A stretch of DNA of 64,000 nucleotides from Persicaria tinctoria (taxonomy: Eukaryota > Streptophyta > Magnoliopsida > Caryophyllales > Polygonaceae). Below the pieces are notes generated by a model. It did not search any database. It had not been told where the DNA came from and worked only from the letters and a program-made list of their open reading frames with translations. The translations under genes and the position numbers were made by a program. Location of the stretch: NCBI GenBank assembly GCA_037127255.1, contig JBANSL010000004.1, positions 7,006,001 through 7,070,000 of the forward strand. The letters run 5' to 3'. Shown one piece after another: positions 34,622-46,531 of the stretch (the first letter of the stretch is position 1; every line of letters starts with the position of its first letter).

Positions 34622-36290
34622 ATGGCCGGCCGTGAGACCCTTGAGGACACAATGGAGGGGCCAATCTTGCTCGAGAACAAGAGGCCGAGAGGGCACGTCA
34701 AGCGGAGGAACAACTTGCTAGGATTCCTCGCAATGCTCGGCAATATATGCACCCACCTCTTAGGGTGCTCGCATCACCTATTGTCTTCCCTGACGCTCCC
34801 GCTAATTTTGAGATCAAGACAAGCTTCATTGCCATGGTCAAGAAGATCCAATTTTCGGGGAAACCAACGGAGTGCCCTATGGAGCATGTGCGCGAGTTCT
34901 TGGATATTTGTGACACTATCGCTCATGGTGACACTTTGGAATATGTGAGGCTTAAGGCCTTTCGATTGTCACTTGCGGGGAAGGCACTTCATTGGCTAGA
35001 TAGCTTGCCGACCCAAACCATCACTACTTGGGAGCAACTACATGATTCCTTCTTAACCAAGTTCTTCCCACCCTCAAAGACATCGGAGCTAAGAAAAAAA
35101 ATCACTACTTTCAAGCAATTGAGGGTGGAAGACTTGGCGGCGGTATGGGAGAGATTCAAGGAGCTTCAGCGTCAATGCCCTACATATGGGCAACCCGAAT
35201 AAGTGCTACAAGAGATCTTCTTCAATGGGCTGAATTCGGCAACAAAGGAACCGATTAATGTTCACACCAACCTCCGGTTCCTTGAGATGACTCCGGAGGA
35301 AGCATGGGAAGAGCTAGAGCGCTTGGTTGAGTACGACAACACCTATGGGACCTCCGAATTCTCTAATGTGAGGCCCAAACCATCTATGACTCTCTATCAA
35401 CCCTCTAAAGAGATTGATCCGGATGTTCGTGAGAAATTTAGGAAAGATCAAGTGAGAAAGCTACAAAAGCAAGTTCGGTATCTATCGGCAAATCAAGCAT
35501 GCATAGAGTGTGGATCTACTTCCCACACCACGGTCCAATGCCCTCACGCCGATCAAGTACACCTAGCCGAGACATATAAAGATGCTCATTATGTGGGAGG
35601 TCCTAGCCAAGGAGGAAACCAAAACACTTGGGAAAATCGACAACCCCAACAAAACTATGGCGGACACAACTTCTATCGAGCTCCAGGCCATCCGGAGCGT
35701 GAGCAATCACGCAACGATATGAGCATGATCCTTGAGGAGATGAGGAGAAACCAAGCAAAGAATGACCTTGCTAACTCGGCTGTCCAAAATCAATTGCAAG
35801 GTCTCAATGCTCGCTTTGGGGAGATGGACATATGGAGGAGAAACATTGAGACCCAAGTGGGTCAATTGGTAGCTCAAATTCCAAAGTCACCCGACACCCT
35901 ACCAAGCCAAACCACGACTAATCCTAAGGGCCCTGCAACCGGGCATGTTGCTTCCATCAAGCTAAGGAGTGGATGCGAGTTACTAGACCAACACAACTCG
36001 GAAAAAGAGGACGACGAGCCCAGAAACACCCTCGGCGCCGACACCTCTACCCTCGGCGCTGACACCCTGACAGTGAACAAACCTACTGCATTCGAACAGC
36101 CCCTCGGCGCCGACCCCCCCCCCCCCCCCCCAGCGTCGATGCCAACCCACCTGTTCAAGAAATCTCGCCCAACACTGCAGACCCCTCGACGCCGACCCCC
36201 CCTGCCTCGACGCCGACCCCTGCTGCAGAAAGAACGAGAGCTTCTAAGGTTGCTTATAAGCCTAAGGTACCACTCCCATTCCCCTCCAAG
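34622..36290 (+). pseudogene. Athila-like gag, with stop and frameshifts
   Basis: The retrotransposon gag core runs FEIKTSFIAMVKKIQFSG, FLDICDTIAHGDTLEYVRLK, ALHWLDSLPTQTITTWEQLH and beyond, followed by a zinc knuckle CIECGSTSHTTVQCP (about 35500). Lesions: the N-terminal frame (ATG 34622) shifts near 34660-34740; an in-frame TAA at 35200-35202; and an 18-C homopolymer (36114-36131) moves the reading into the protease frame. Gag forms the virus-like particle. The linker holds repeats of CTCGGCGCCGACACC encoding TLGADT. Confidence 0.85.
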
Positions 36291-37691
36291 GTGCCGAAGG
36301 ACCCCATTGATAGGAAGTTCAAGCGGTTCATTAAGATGCTTCAAGGCCTCAACGTTACTATCCCCCTCACCGAAGCACTTAGAGAGATGCCCGCCTATGT
36401 GAAATTTTTAAAGGAGATCTTGAGTAACAAGAGGTCTCTAGCGGATATTGCGGAGGAATGCAACAAGATGGACTTCCCCGAAAAGAAGGTTGATCCAGGG
36501 AAGTTCGCCATCTCTATTGGGCTTGGAAATAATCGTTACAAAGCCTTGTGTGACTTGGGAACAAGTGTAAGTCTTATGCCTCTATCTATTTGGCACCAAG
36601 TCAAGCTAGGAGGATTGGAGCCGGTGGAGATTAAGTTGTTTATGGCCGAAAACACATGGGTAAATCCCATAGGGATTATGGATAATGTCCCCGTCAAGGT
36701 GGGGAAGTTCTTCGTCCCAACCGACTTCATTGTGCTAGATATAGAACCGAATCCCACCGTACCAATCATTTTGGGTAGACCTTTCTTGGCCACGGCGGAT
36801 GCGAACATTAGCGTCAAGAATGGTCTACTTACTTTTACCATAGTCGATGAGGTAATTGAGTTTCGTTTTAATCCGACTATGAGGGAGGTAAGGAGGATGG
36901 AGGTCAATGCCCTATATGCACGAATGGACGTCATTCCATGTGAGGAGCTTACACAGGAGATGATAGCCAAGGAGCCAATGCCCACGAAGGATCAAATCAA
37001 CAACCTATTGGCTACTTTGGATAATGAAGAAGTGGAAATCAAAAGCACGACAACGGCTAAGTATGGGGTCCTCGACGTCGACCCACCTTCGTCGACATCG
37101 ATTCCACACCGTGCTGAAAAAGCTACAGATGCATCGGTGTCGACACCCTCACCCTCGACGTCGACACCTCTGGAGGATAAAATGTTTCTGCAGAATGTTG
37201 AAAAAGCTACAGATGCCTCGGCGCCGACACCCTCAACCTCGGCGTCGACACCTCCAGCAGCAGAACAACATGAAGAAGATGGCTGCGCTACCATGGAAGG
37301 AAGAGTTGATGAGAAAGGAAAGAGTTGGGCCGAAGACCACCATCCCGGTCCCAACAAGGTAAGTCAAGGTATGAATTTCTCTTCCCCTATTTCCATTAAA
37401 AACCTATCTATTACGAATGGAAGAGGTATGCCTTGGTTTGTGAGATTATGTAGGGGATACAATGAGGATCCAAAAGTTTATGAGGTAGGAAATACGGTGT
37501 ACATCTCCAAGGCCAAGAATCAATGGTTCCCTAGCAAATTCAAAGAGAAGAAGGTTGGTCCATTCGAAATTCACAAGATTCGACCCAGCGCAATGGAGTT
37601 AAAGGACAAGGAAGGAGTCCTATTCAAGGTCGAACTAGAGAGTCCGGAGGAGGAGGCCCGTGCCACATGGGCCTTGCGAATGCCCACATGA
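36291..37691 (+). CDS. Athila-like protease region joined to an integrase C-terminal remnant
   Basis: An open frame of 466 residues. The retropepsin part has CDLGTSVSLMP (active-site Asp in DLG, as in Athila elements) and a downstream VPIILGRPFLATADA flap/ILGR motif. A low-complexity region follows with AEKATDAS and ST-rich repeats (CTCGGCGCCGACACC-like DNA). The last 110 residues (NQWFPSKFKEKKVGPFEI and EGVLFKVELES) resemble the C-terminal end of gypsy integrase, where PSKF..WVGPF and FKVNGQRLK are usual. Reverse transcriptase, RNase H and integrase catalytic core are absent, so the polyprotein was joined by a large internal deletion. Confidence 0.8.
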   Translation: MPKDPIDRKFKRFIKMLQGLNVTIPLTEALREMPAYVKFLKEILSNKRSLADIAEECNKMDFPEKKVDPGKFAISIGLGNNRYKALCDLGTSVSLMPLSIWHQVKLGGLEPVEIKLFMAENTWVNPIGIMDNVPVKVGKFFVPTDFIVLDIEPNPTVPIILGRPFLATADANISVKNGLLTFTIVDEVIEFRFNPTMREVRRMEVNALYARMDVIPCEELTQEMIAKEPMPTKDQINNLLATLDNEEVEIKSTTTAKYGVLDVDPPSSTSIPHRAEKATDASVSTPSPSTSTPLEDKMFLQNVEKATDASAPTPSTSASTPPAAEQHEEDGCATMEGRVDEKGKSWAEDHHPGPNKVSQGMNFSSPISIKNLSITNGRGMPWFVRLCRGYNEDPKVYEVGNTVYISKAKNQWFPSKFKEKKVGPFEIHKIRPSAMELKDKEGVLFKVELESPEEEARATWALRMPT

Positions 37692-39610
37692 GCTTAAGAG
37701 AAGAAGTCGTCCTAGCGACTTAAAAGTCTAGAGCTTGTACACCTATGATTATTTAGGATTTTATTTTTGTTGGTTTTGGATTTTGTTTTGGTTTTGCTTT
37801 AAACTTTGTTCTTTGAGGTTTTGGTTGTTAACGAAGGTAGGTGCTAAGCATGACAAAAGGACAACCTTGGAGCATGGAGCCTGTTGATATCGACCACTCC
37901 ATGTCGATGTCGACTACTGGGCAACAACGATGGCACCTATTTCCGGTCGGAATGAGCTCCAATTCTATCTTATAAGTCTTTGTTTACACCCATCTCTTAT
38001 TTTTGAGCTTATACTTTGAGGACAAAGTAATTTTTTAAGTATGGGGTGAGGGTAACAACTTACTATATGCTTATGGTTTGAAGTTTGTTTTTGGTGGTGG
38101 TGTTTTGCATTATTTTTTATTTTTGCATATTTTGCATTTTTATTGAGTCCATTAAAAAAATACAAAAAAATTGAAAAATGTCGGAAAAAAAAGAACAAAA
38201 ATGCATTGTTTATTTTTAGTTATATTTTATACACCTAACTTAGATGTCCTATGATGATGCCTAATAATCAACTTGACCATGTAAACCCTATGATATGTTT
38301 GGATTGTTTAGCCTAGGTCTCCTGAAAAGTTTGATTTTTATGTGGTAATTTGACTTGCGATTATAATTGAGCACATATGATTCTAGGTAGAGGTGATTGA
38401 AATCCAAATCTATGTCCTAGTGAGATATTTTTGGCCTTATAGGGAATGTTCTTCATATATTTCCCTCTATTTTTTATGTGTGATTTACTCTCCTTATGTG
38501 ATTACCTCTTGACATTGATGTGGTTATCTATTTCTTGAGACCGATTATGAGATACTAGTTCATTGCTTATTAAAATTAGATGATGGAGGACTTATTTTCT
38601 TAGCCATCTTTTATCCATTCATTTACTTACCTTGCATATTTATCTTGCTTGAAGCCCTTTGTGCCTTTGCCTATTCTTTGTTAGCTCCACAAAATTGATT
38701 CCTAGCCGATTATAAGCTTGACCCTTTATCCGGGAATTAGGATTTGGAGTTGGTGAGAATTTGATTGAGTTGAGTTTGATGGAGAAGAAGCTAAGTTGTT
38801 GAGCTTTGTTGAGATGCTTTGAGTGAAGTTATGTAAGGTTGTACATTATTCCTCATATTGTTCTTATACTTTAGGGGCTCCGAAAATTTATATATATGTA
38901 TTATTGCCGAAAGAAAAAAAATGAAAAAAAAAATTCGGCGGAAAAAAAAAAGAAAAAAAAAAGAAAGAAAAAAGTGTTTATTAAGAGCCTAGTTTATTAT
39001 GTGTGACAGTTGGATGAAATTGTTGGTTTAGAAGTATTTTCATGGGTTGATGATCTTGATTGTTGATGAGTTTGGTAGATGTGTTGATTTTGAGATGAGT
39101 TGTTTGGTTGAGTTGAGTTGGAAGTTTAGGAGTTTTGATTCCCGGATTTTTAGCACCACTTTACCTAAATAATTCCATAACTTCTATTTCTTACCAAGCC
39201 ACATTACAACCCGGCCGAATGAAGTCTTCTTCGAAGTCTTTCATTACGCCATAAGTCCTCGTGATGATTTTGATTGCTTTGACATCTCCGGTGGAGAGAT
39301 TGGTGATATAAATAACAATGTCTATGTAGCTTTATGCATTAAGGATTGAGTTGAGAGATGTAATTCAAAGCCTAAACACATTGAGAGTTGAGCGAAACAT
39401 ATATATCCTTGTGAGGTTGGATTTCAATTGCTTTTGCTTAGAGTTTCTTATATATGTGTGATGCCGTTTGATTGCTTGATTCTTTTAGACCACTTGCGCT
39501 TATGATGTTGCTTTTTGGCGAAGGCAAAGACTTGAAGGATGTGTTGTAGGTAGTGGTTATTGTTTGGTTATTGCTTGAGGGCAAGCAAGTCTAAGTATGA
39601 GGTGTTTTGA
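37692..39610 (+). other. Athila-like 3' non-coding interior and polypurine tract
   Basis: No coding domain; T-rich, with an A-rich homopolymer region near 38910-38970. The stretch AAGTCTAAGTATGAGGTG just before 39611 occupies the polypurine-tract position. Confidence 0.65.
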
Positions 39611-39936
39611 TGTCCACATTTTAGGTCATATTTTGCATCATGTTTTCATCTTGTTTAAGTCCTTTTATTAGCTTTTGTGTTGGGAAAGTAAGGAAAATGT
39701 GTAGTTAAGCTTAATATTGCAAGATATGAAGTCTACACAAGTTTTGGTGTGATTTTATAGGTTTTGGATCTGATTTGGAAGAGTTTGGACGCACTTTGGA
39801 GCTTAATGAAAAATCATGAAGGCAATAAAGGAGCCAAGCAAAAGGAAAAAGTGGTGCAGCTGGAGAAAAGCCTTATTTCCGCAATCCATCACTTCGATTC
39901 AAGATCTGGAGCCTTCATGAGATTTGTAGTTCTTGA
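39611..39936 (+). repeat. Athila-like 3' LTR, first part
   Basis: Matches 15572-15897 with few differences; interrupted by the Harbinger element at 39937. Confidence 0.9.
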
Positions 39937-40129
39937 GAGCATGAACAATAGATGGACCTGAGGTCCTTAATATCCGGGCCCTTAACTTACATTTTCTCTG
40001 CCACATCAGTTTAAGGGCCCCGTTACAACTTTTAATTATTTTCACCCACATTCGAGGGTCCAGACCCGGGCCCTTAACTTACTTTTTACTATTTACCTTT
40101 TTCAATTATTCAATCATTATTGTTATCAT

Positions 40130-40142
40130 TATAATAATAATA

Positions 40143-40175
<33 letters not shown>

Positions 40176-40265
40176 TTATTTATTTTTTTATTTTTTTATA
40201 TTTTTTTTATTTTTTATTATTATTATTATTATTTTTTATTATAATTATAAATATTATTATTATAA
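40130..40265. repeat. (ATT)n microsatellite
   Basis: AT-only tract dominated by ATT/TTA triplets, within the Harbinger element. Confidence 0.9.
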
Positions 40266-40412
40266 AGTTTCTACATAAAATTGGATCGGAGCCGACTAAC
40301 AAGTTGGGCTCCGCATCCCTTTTGAATACTAAACGCAATCCTAGTCAAAGTGTGACTAGGATACAACGATACAACGATAATCAAAATAAAACCGAAAATA
40401 CAATAAAACAAG

Positions 40413-42815
40413 GAATTTTTTTTCAAATTATTCTCAAATAAATAAATAATTACAAAAATATTCACTGTTTTAAACATTTTACAAAAATATTCATTTTGTG
40501 CAGGGTCGTCAAAAAAGCGCGGTTTGAAACCGCGTTTTATGTGTAAGATGTGAAATTCAAACGGCGCCCGAGAGGTGGTTTGAAAATTGACAAAGAAACG
40601 CGGTTTGAAACCGCGTTTCTTAGTCAACTTTCCACGTGGCAACACAGGCGACCAGGGGGGCTGATGTGGCACAGAGAAACGCAGTTTGAAATCGCGTTTC
40701 TCTGTGGGATTTTAGAGAAAAAAAAAGTCAAAGATTCCCCGACATAAAACGCGATTTCAAACCGCGTTTTATGTGTAGCATTAAATGAAACCCTACCGAA
40801 CCGCCTCTATCCCATTTAATTCATATCCATCGTCTTCAACCTCCGCTGCTTCAATCCTTTCGGCGGTTCTTGCTACAAAATCCATCCGGAGGTTTCGGTG
40901 CTCCATCCTCATCAATTATCGTCATCTTCAACCTTCATCTGAAGAAGCCTTCGTCATCCTTTCATCTCCCATAAGAAACCGCAAAGGTGAGTTTTTTTTT
41001 TTCTATTTTCCATTCGGTTTTTTCATATTTTGTGATGGTAAACGAGGGCAAAAGCCCTTGGATGATTCAAGGTAGTAGAAAATTTCAGAGCGAGGGAGTT
41101 TTGATAGTGAATTTCGATTTTTTTAATGTAGATGAAATGAAACAATGAGTTGAAACGAAATTGTTTCGGTTGTGAATTGAAATTATGGTTAGTATATATA
41201 TGAAATTGTAAGTTGAAATTGTTGTTAGTATAGATATGAAAATCTGAGTTGAAATTGTGATTAGTATATATATGAAATTTGTAATTGTTGAAACGAGAAG
41301 ATTTTTTTATTAATTTTGGTTGTGTGAATTGATTTTGTAGATGAGAAATTGAGATGGGTGATTATTCATGAAATTGTGAAGATATATTTATAAAAAAAGA
41401 TGTTATTAAGTTAATAAGTTTAGATTTTTACAAATATAATTTTATAGTGTATTATATATTTAAGTTAATAAATTTAGATTCAAAACATATTTTTGATAGT
41501 ATAAATATAGATTTACAAAATAGAAGGGGAAGATATTTGAATTAGAAAAAAAAAATATGAGCGTGGAATTTAATTAGCATACAGTTACAAGAGAAGAGAT
41601 TGTATGTGATTGTAGGAGAATAGAATTCAATTAGAACTGAAGCGATTGTAGGAAAACAGATATTGATTAACATATATTTATTTAGATTTAGAATCCTTTT
41701 ATTATTGTAAGTTTGAAAGAAAAAAAATTCCTTCTGTTAGGGAGTTAAAAATGGAAATGCAACTGAATCCTGGACCGCTCAACAACGAGGTGCTCCACAG
41801 ACAACATCTCCACAGGTCAACTGATGTATGAACTCGGCAAGAATATGTAAGTACATACTATTTTGACCAAGTGGAAAATTAAATTGAATGGAACATATAG
41901 ATCGGATACCTAATGTTTGTAAGTGTTATATTTGCAGACAAATGGTGTTATCCAACATAGGATGCACTATATTTCCATAAACTCATTCATGCACCAATCG
42001 GTATATTTAATCCAAACTCATTACGTAATCCAAACTTGTATATTTAATCCAAACTCATTCATGCTAAAAACTATATTTCCATAAACTCATTCATGCACCA
42101 AACTACATAATCCAAACTTATATACGCTATCAACAATTAAAAAAAAAATCTAATCAATCCTCAAATTTCTCAATGACAATAGCAAATACATATATCATCG
42201 AAATAACTGCTAGAAATTATAATAAAAACAACAACTTACCTTACCTAAATATGAGACAACGTGTATACCGGAGAGCGCTTTGAGAGCGTTTGGAGATGAA
42301 AACCGGTAAAGGAAGAAGATGAACAAGGGGCAACGAAGTTTCAATAATTTAATCAACCTAAAAACGCGCTTTCAAACCGCGTTTTTAGTTAGGGTTACAG
42401 AGATTCCCCCCTAGCAATAGGGGAGAATCTGCTTTTGGTAATAAAACGCGGCTTGAAGCCGCGTTTTATTGCCGCCATCACATCACCCAGAGGAATCTCT
42501 GTTTTTTTTCCTGAAATCCCAACAGAGAAACGCGGCTTCAAACCGCGTTTCTCTGTGCCACATCAGCTCCCCTGGTCGCCTGTGTTGCCAGGTGGAAAGT
42601 TGACCAAGAAACGCGGTTTCAAACCGCGTTTCTTTGTCAATTTTCAAACCACCTCCAAGGCGCCATTCGAATTTCACATCTTGCACATAAAACGCGGTTT
42701 GAAACCACGCTTTTCTGACGACCCTGCAAAAAATGAATATTTTTGTAAAATGTTTAAAACAGTGAATATTTTTGTAATTATTTATTTATTTGTGAATAAT
42801 TTGAAAAAAAAATTC
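40413..42815. mobile_element. 2.4-kb Mutator-like element with palindrome-studded TIRs
   Basis: A perfect 9-bp duplication TAAAACAAG (40404-40412 and 42816-42824) flanks inverted arms of about 370-390 bp (40413-40780 and about 42430-42815) that start GAATTTTTTTTCAAATTATT. Each arm has several copies of CGCGGTTTGAAACCGCG or near-identical forms. The 1.6-kb interior is AT-rich with no recognised gene; an open frame at 40785-41075 has no domain I know. It is nested in the Harbinger ORF1. Confidence 0.92.
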
Positions 42816-42824
42816 TAAAACAAG

Positions 42825-43527
42825 CGTTACCATATAACGATTGATGAAAATGAAATGAAAATGCAATTGAGGTGTATGCAGACGTCTCGTTCGCCTTCGT
42901 TCTCTTCGGCCCGGAGCTTCCTCCTGCAGTAGGTGAAGGTTCAATAGAACTGAGCCATTTCTGCTCATTTCGGAGGAGACGCCATGCATGTTCATTCCTG
43001 AACTCCTTCTTGTCCTTGTTATCCTCCACATACAGGCAACGAGTGGCATTGATGACATCATCTTCAGATTGACCACTAGCTTTAGCCCGTTGTGCGGCTA
43101 GGTAACAACCTACAAACTTTGAAACAATAGCGCTAATCTTCCCAAAATAGGACTTACATTGTTTTGCCGTCCGAATGGCGAGACTCCCCCTCCTCTCATT
43201 GTAGTAATTTGAAATTTTTTCCCAGAATCTGGACATGGTTTGCCCTCGTCCCGTGGCCACATTGTTACTTGTGTTGAGCCAGGCACTGATTAACAAGTGG
43301 TCTTCTTGGTCACTCCATGCTCGTCGTGAGTTGACGTTCTAAGTGGGAGCCTCGTCAGCCTCTTCTTCTTCCCCATCTTCCTCCACACCAGTTTGAGAAG
43401 GGACGATATTTGGATTGGGAACCACATTTGGTGTTGGATGAACATTTTGATTTGGATCAACAACCTCATAAGGGTTAAAGTTAAAATAAGCTTGAGGAGG
43501 GTAGTAGAAATTTCTATTGGGATCCAT
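42825..43527 (-). pseudogene. PIF/Harbinger ORF1 (Myb/SANT-like, NAM-associated), broken
   Basis: Start ATG at 43527 (MDPNRNFYYPPQAYFNFNPY). An in-frame TAG at 43339-43341 separates the N-terminal part from NVNSRRAWSDQEDHLLISAW, SRFWEKISNYYNERR, SYFGKISAIVSKFVGCYLAA and HAWRLLRNEQKW, the trihelix/NAM-associated arrangement of Harbinger ORF1 proteins, which bind element ends and help the transposase. The 3' end is cut by the MULE insertion at 42824. Apart from these lesions the frame is open. Confidence 0.82.
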
Positions 43528-44056
43528 CTTTGAAAAGGGAGAAGATGAGAGAAATGGATGTGTGAAAAGTAGAAGGGGGTATTACTTTGTTTATAGGAGA
43601 AGTGGGTGAAAAAAATTAGTTTTTTATGTGTTAAAAATATTAGTATATGGGTATTGTTGAGGTAATTTTTTTTTAAAATAACATATACAAAATAAGTGTC
43701 TATGGGTAGATAAAATTAATTCACACTTAAATATAATTTTTATTTATTTTTTTAATTACATAATAGGAAGAAAAATCATTTATAAAATCTGAATTTTAAG
43801 GCATGACACGTGGCACCACATGAGTGGGCCACATGTCACGCGTCAGCCTTCCCTCTTCTTTTCTTGGGCAAGAATTGGACCCTTGCGCATGTGCCCGGCA
43901 TGTGCCCTGGGCTTGCGTGCATCGGGGCCTCCCTTTTTCGGCCTCTTGCAGACGGGACTTGTTCCCGAACCCTAAGATATTTTGCTTTTTTTTTTGTTCT
44001 AAATGTTGATTTGGCATCTTTTAGAGCCCTTCGACCCTCTATTGCTGATGCCCTGA

Positions 44057-45346
44057 AAATATTTTTCCAACGCATATTCATATGTGTCAATCGGATAAAC
44101 GAGGACCCGAGAAAGTGCGATTGAAGACAGAGTCGAAAAGCTGGAGAAAAACAGAGGTCATTGCGTTCGAACAGAGCATCGGCGCCGATACCCTTGACCT
44201 CGGCGCCGAAACCCAGCAAATTCCAGTAACACTACATTCAAACAGACCCTCGGCACCGATACCCTGACCTCGGCGCCGATACCCTACGCGAATCTGCGAG
44301 AGAATTTTGTGGGCTGATTTAATTGATTTTTGGGCTTTTTAATTAGGGTTTTCATCTATATTTCTTTTAGGGTCTTTTTAGTTAGATAGACTTGGGATAT
44401 TTTATCCTTCCTTAGATAGATTATATTATTTTACTAAGATAAAATCTCTTTCCTTGGAGATTAAGTCTTATGTTTCTATCTTTAAAATTTAAATAAAGCC
44501 AATTAGAGGCTAATTAGAATCATTCAACACACGCTGAACGGACAACAGGGAGGAACGTGAGTTTTTGAGTTTTTGAGTTTTTGGGTGAAGGTTTTGACAT
44601 TGGTTTTGAGGTTTGATTTTATGCAATTTCATATTATGTTTTATTCAATTTTCAGCATGTTTTCTATAGCTATGTGTGAGTAGTTCTCCTTCTTCTAGGG
44701 TTGAGGCGAGCCCAACAATAGCCATCTATGAAAGCTTGAATCTATGATGTTTTTATGAGTTTATCATCAGCTATCTTGTGCTTAAATTCTTTGCGAAAGT
44801 TGAGGAAAATTCCATGTTTATGATTAAGAAGCGAAAGTGGATTTAATTATGAATTTGGATAGTAATTAGAGATCTTTGATGAAAGTAAAAGGGATCTAAT
44901 TACGAAAAGGTAGAACGAATAGGTTTTATGCGAAAGCCTCTATTCTCTATTTGTGAAGTATGTGAAAGCTATCTTTTGATGATAAAAACATGATCTTTGT
45001 TCTATGATTCTTGTGTGGTTTATGAATGGTTGTTGTTGTGGTTATCCTTTGACCTTGGAAGTTCTTTTTATATTGTTTAGATCCCTAAAATCCCTTGCTT
45101 TTTGTTCTATTTTGCTGCTGGAAAACAAACAACCACTCGAAATCCATCACTTCTCTCGACCATCCCCTCGATATCGACCTCTCTAGTCGATATCGATCGC
45201 CTTTGCTACTGATTTTTGTGTGTTGTTAGACCACAGGAACTACTCTAGAAAGTGATGTCCTCTCTCCAGTGGAACGATCCCGACTTCCGCTATCTACATA
45301 GTAGGAATTGAGGTATTTTATTTGTGGTTGATTTCCCATCGCAACA
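44057..45346 (+). repeat. Athila-like 3' LTR, second part
   Basis: Corresponds to 15898-16447 plus 33676-34403 of the 5' LTR. It preserves the empty site TTGATTTTATGC of the outer MULE near 44615 and the CTCGGCGCCGA motif copies at about 44170-44285. Confidence 0.92.
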
Positions 45347-46531
45347 ATTTTTACGTTCCAATTCAGTTCTAACATGTTTTTGGAAGTCATAGGAGGGATT
45401 GGGTAAAGGGAGAAGAGCTAACAACAACAAACGAGGTCGAGAAAGGGCTTGAATCAAGGATTCAGGCCCGGACTCACCGTCGCAAGTAAGAACTCGCGGC
45501 TGCGAGTTAAAACAAGCTTTGAGGGTCCTAACTCATGATCGTGAAGGGTTTTTCCGCGCCGACGAGTGAGCTCATTTGTGGTGCCCTAGGGAACCCCAGA
45601 CTCGCAGCCACGACAAGGGATTTTGCGGGCGCGGGTTCCCTCACGACCACGAGGTCCCTCGCGGAGGCGAATGGTGTCATGTGGCCGCGACACCCCTGTT
45701 CTCGCGACGAGTAGTCCCATCGAGTCTCGTCCTGGGTCATTCGAGTCATATGGCACTACCTTTACTATGAACAATATGATGATGAATTGGTGGCGAATAT
45801 GATGACTATATAAAACATGCCTTAGGTTGGGCACCAATACGGACTTGATCCAATAAATGAAATGAAATGCATTCATGAGCTGGTCAGTCTCCGCCCTATC
45901 GGGAAGGGGGCGGTGGTAGGAGAAGCATATGTCACTTGGCATTCTGTGTTAGGGCCCTATTTAATATTCTGCACATATATAAATTGCGAGCATCTTTTGC
46001 GTGTTAATATTCATGTCCTGCATTAGAAGCATGATATTAGGCTTAGCGTATGGGTGTGCTTATATGTGGGGATCAGTCGTGCATGCTTCAATCTGATCAT
46101 ATGCCTGCTTTATATTTTTAGGTATATGTTATACTTATGATTACTAATGCTGGTTGTCTCTATGAGCGGGGTTCCTCTGCATGGTGGAGAGTGAGCTTCT
46201 GAGACTCTGACTTCACCAGAGTTGCATGTTTTGGGATTTCATACTATTTGGATTTTGTTTTGACCCAATTCTGTCGCGAAACCCTATGTATTACTTTGAA
46301 TTTATGTTGCTTTGCATGACAAATGAATTTCCTTGTGACATAGACTTAAGACATGTACAGGGGATTTATCCCAGGGATTCCAACGATCCTTAAGTTTTTT
46401 GGTGCGAAATCCCACTTTAAAATCGCTAATCCTTGATTTCAAGCCTTCGACCTGTACTAGGACCGCAAGATCCTAACGAAGGATCCTTCCTTCGAAAAGT
46501 AACTCGAGATTTCTAATCCCGGTCCGTTACA

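Larger units (their letters stand above)
39937..44053. mobile_element. PIF/Harbinger element, non-autonomous
   Basis: Inverted ends GAGCATGAACAATAG and CTATTGCTGATGCCC are flanked by the 3-bp duplication TGA (39934-39936 and 44054-44056), fitting PIF/Harbinger. The 5' LTR of the host element shows the empty site. Without the nested MULE it is about 1.7 kb and keeps only the Myb/NAM-associated ORF1 on the minus strand; the DDE transposase is missing. Confidence 0.85.
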
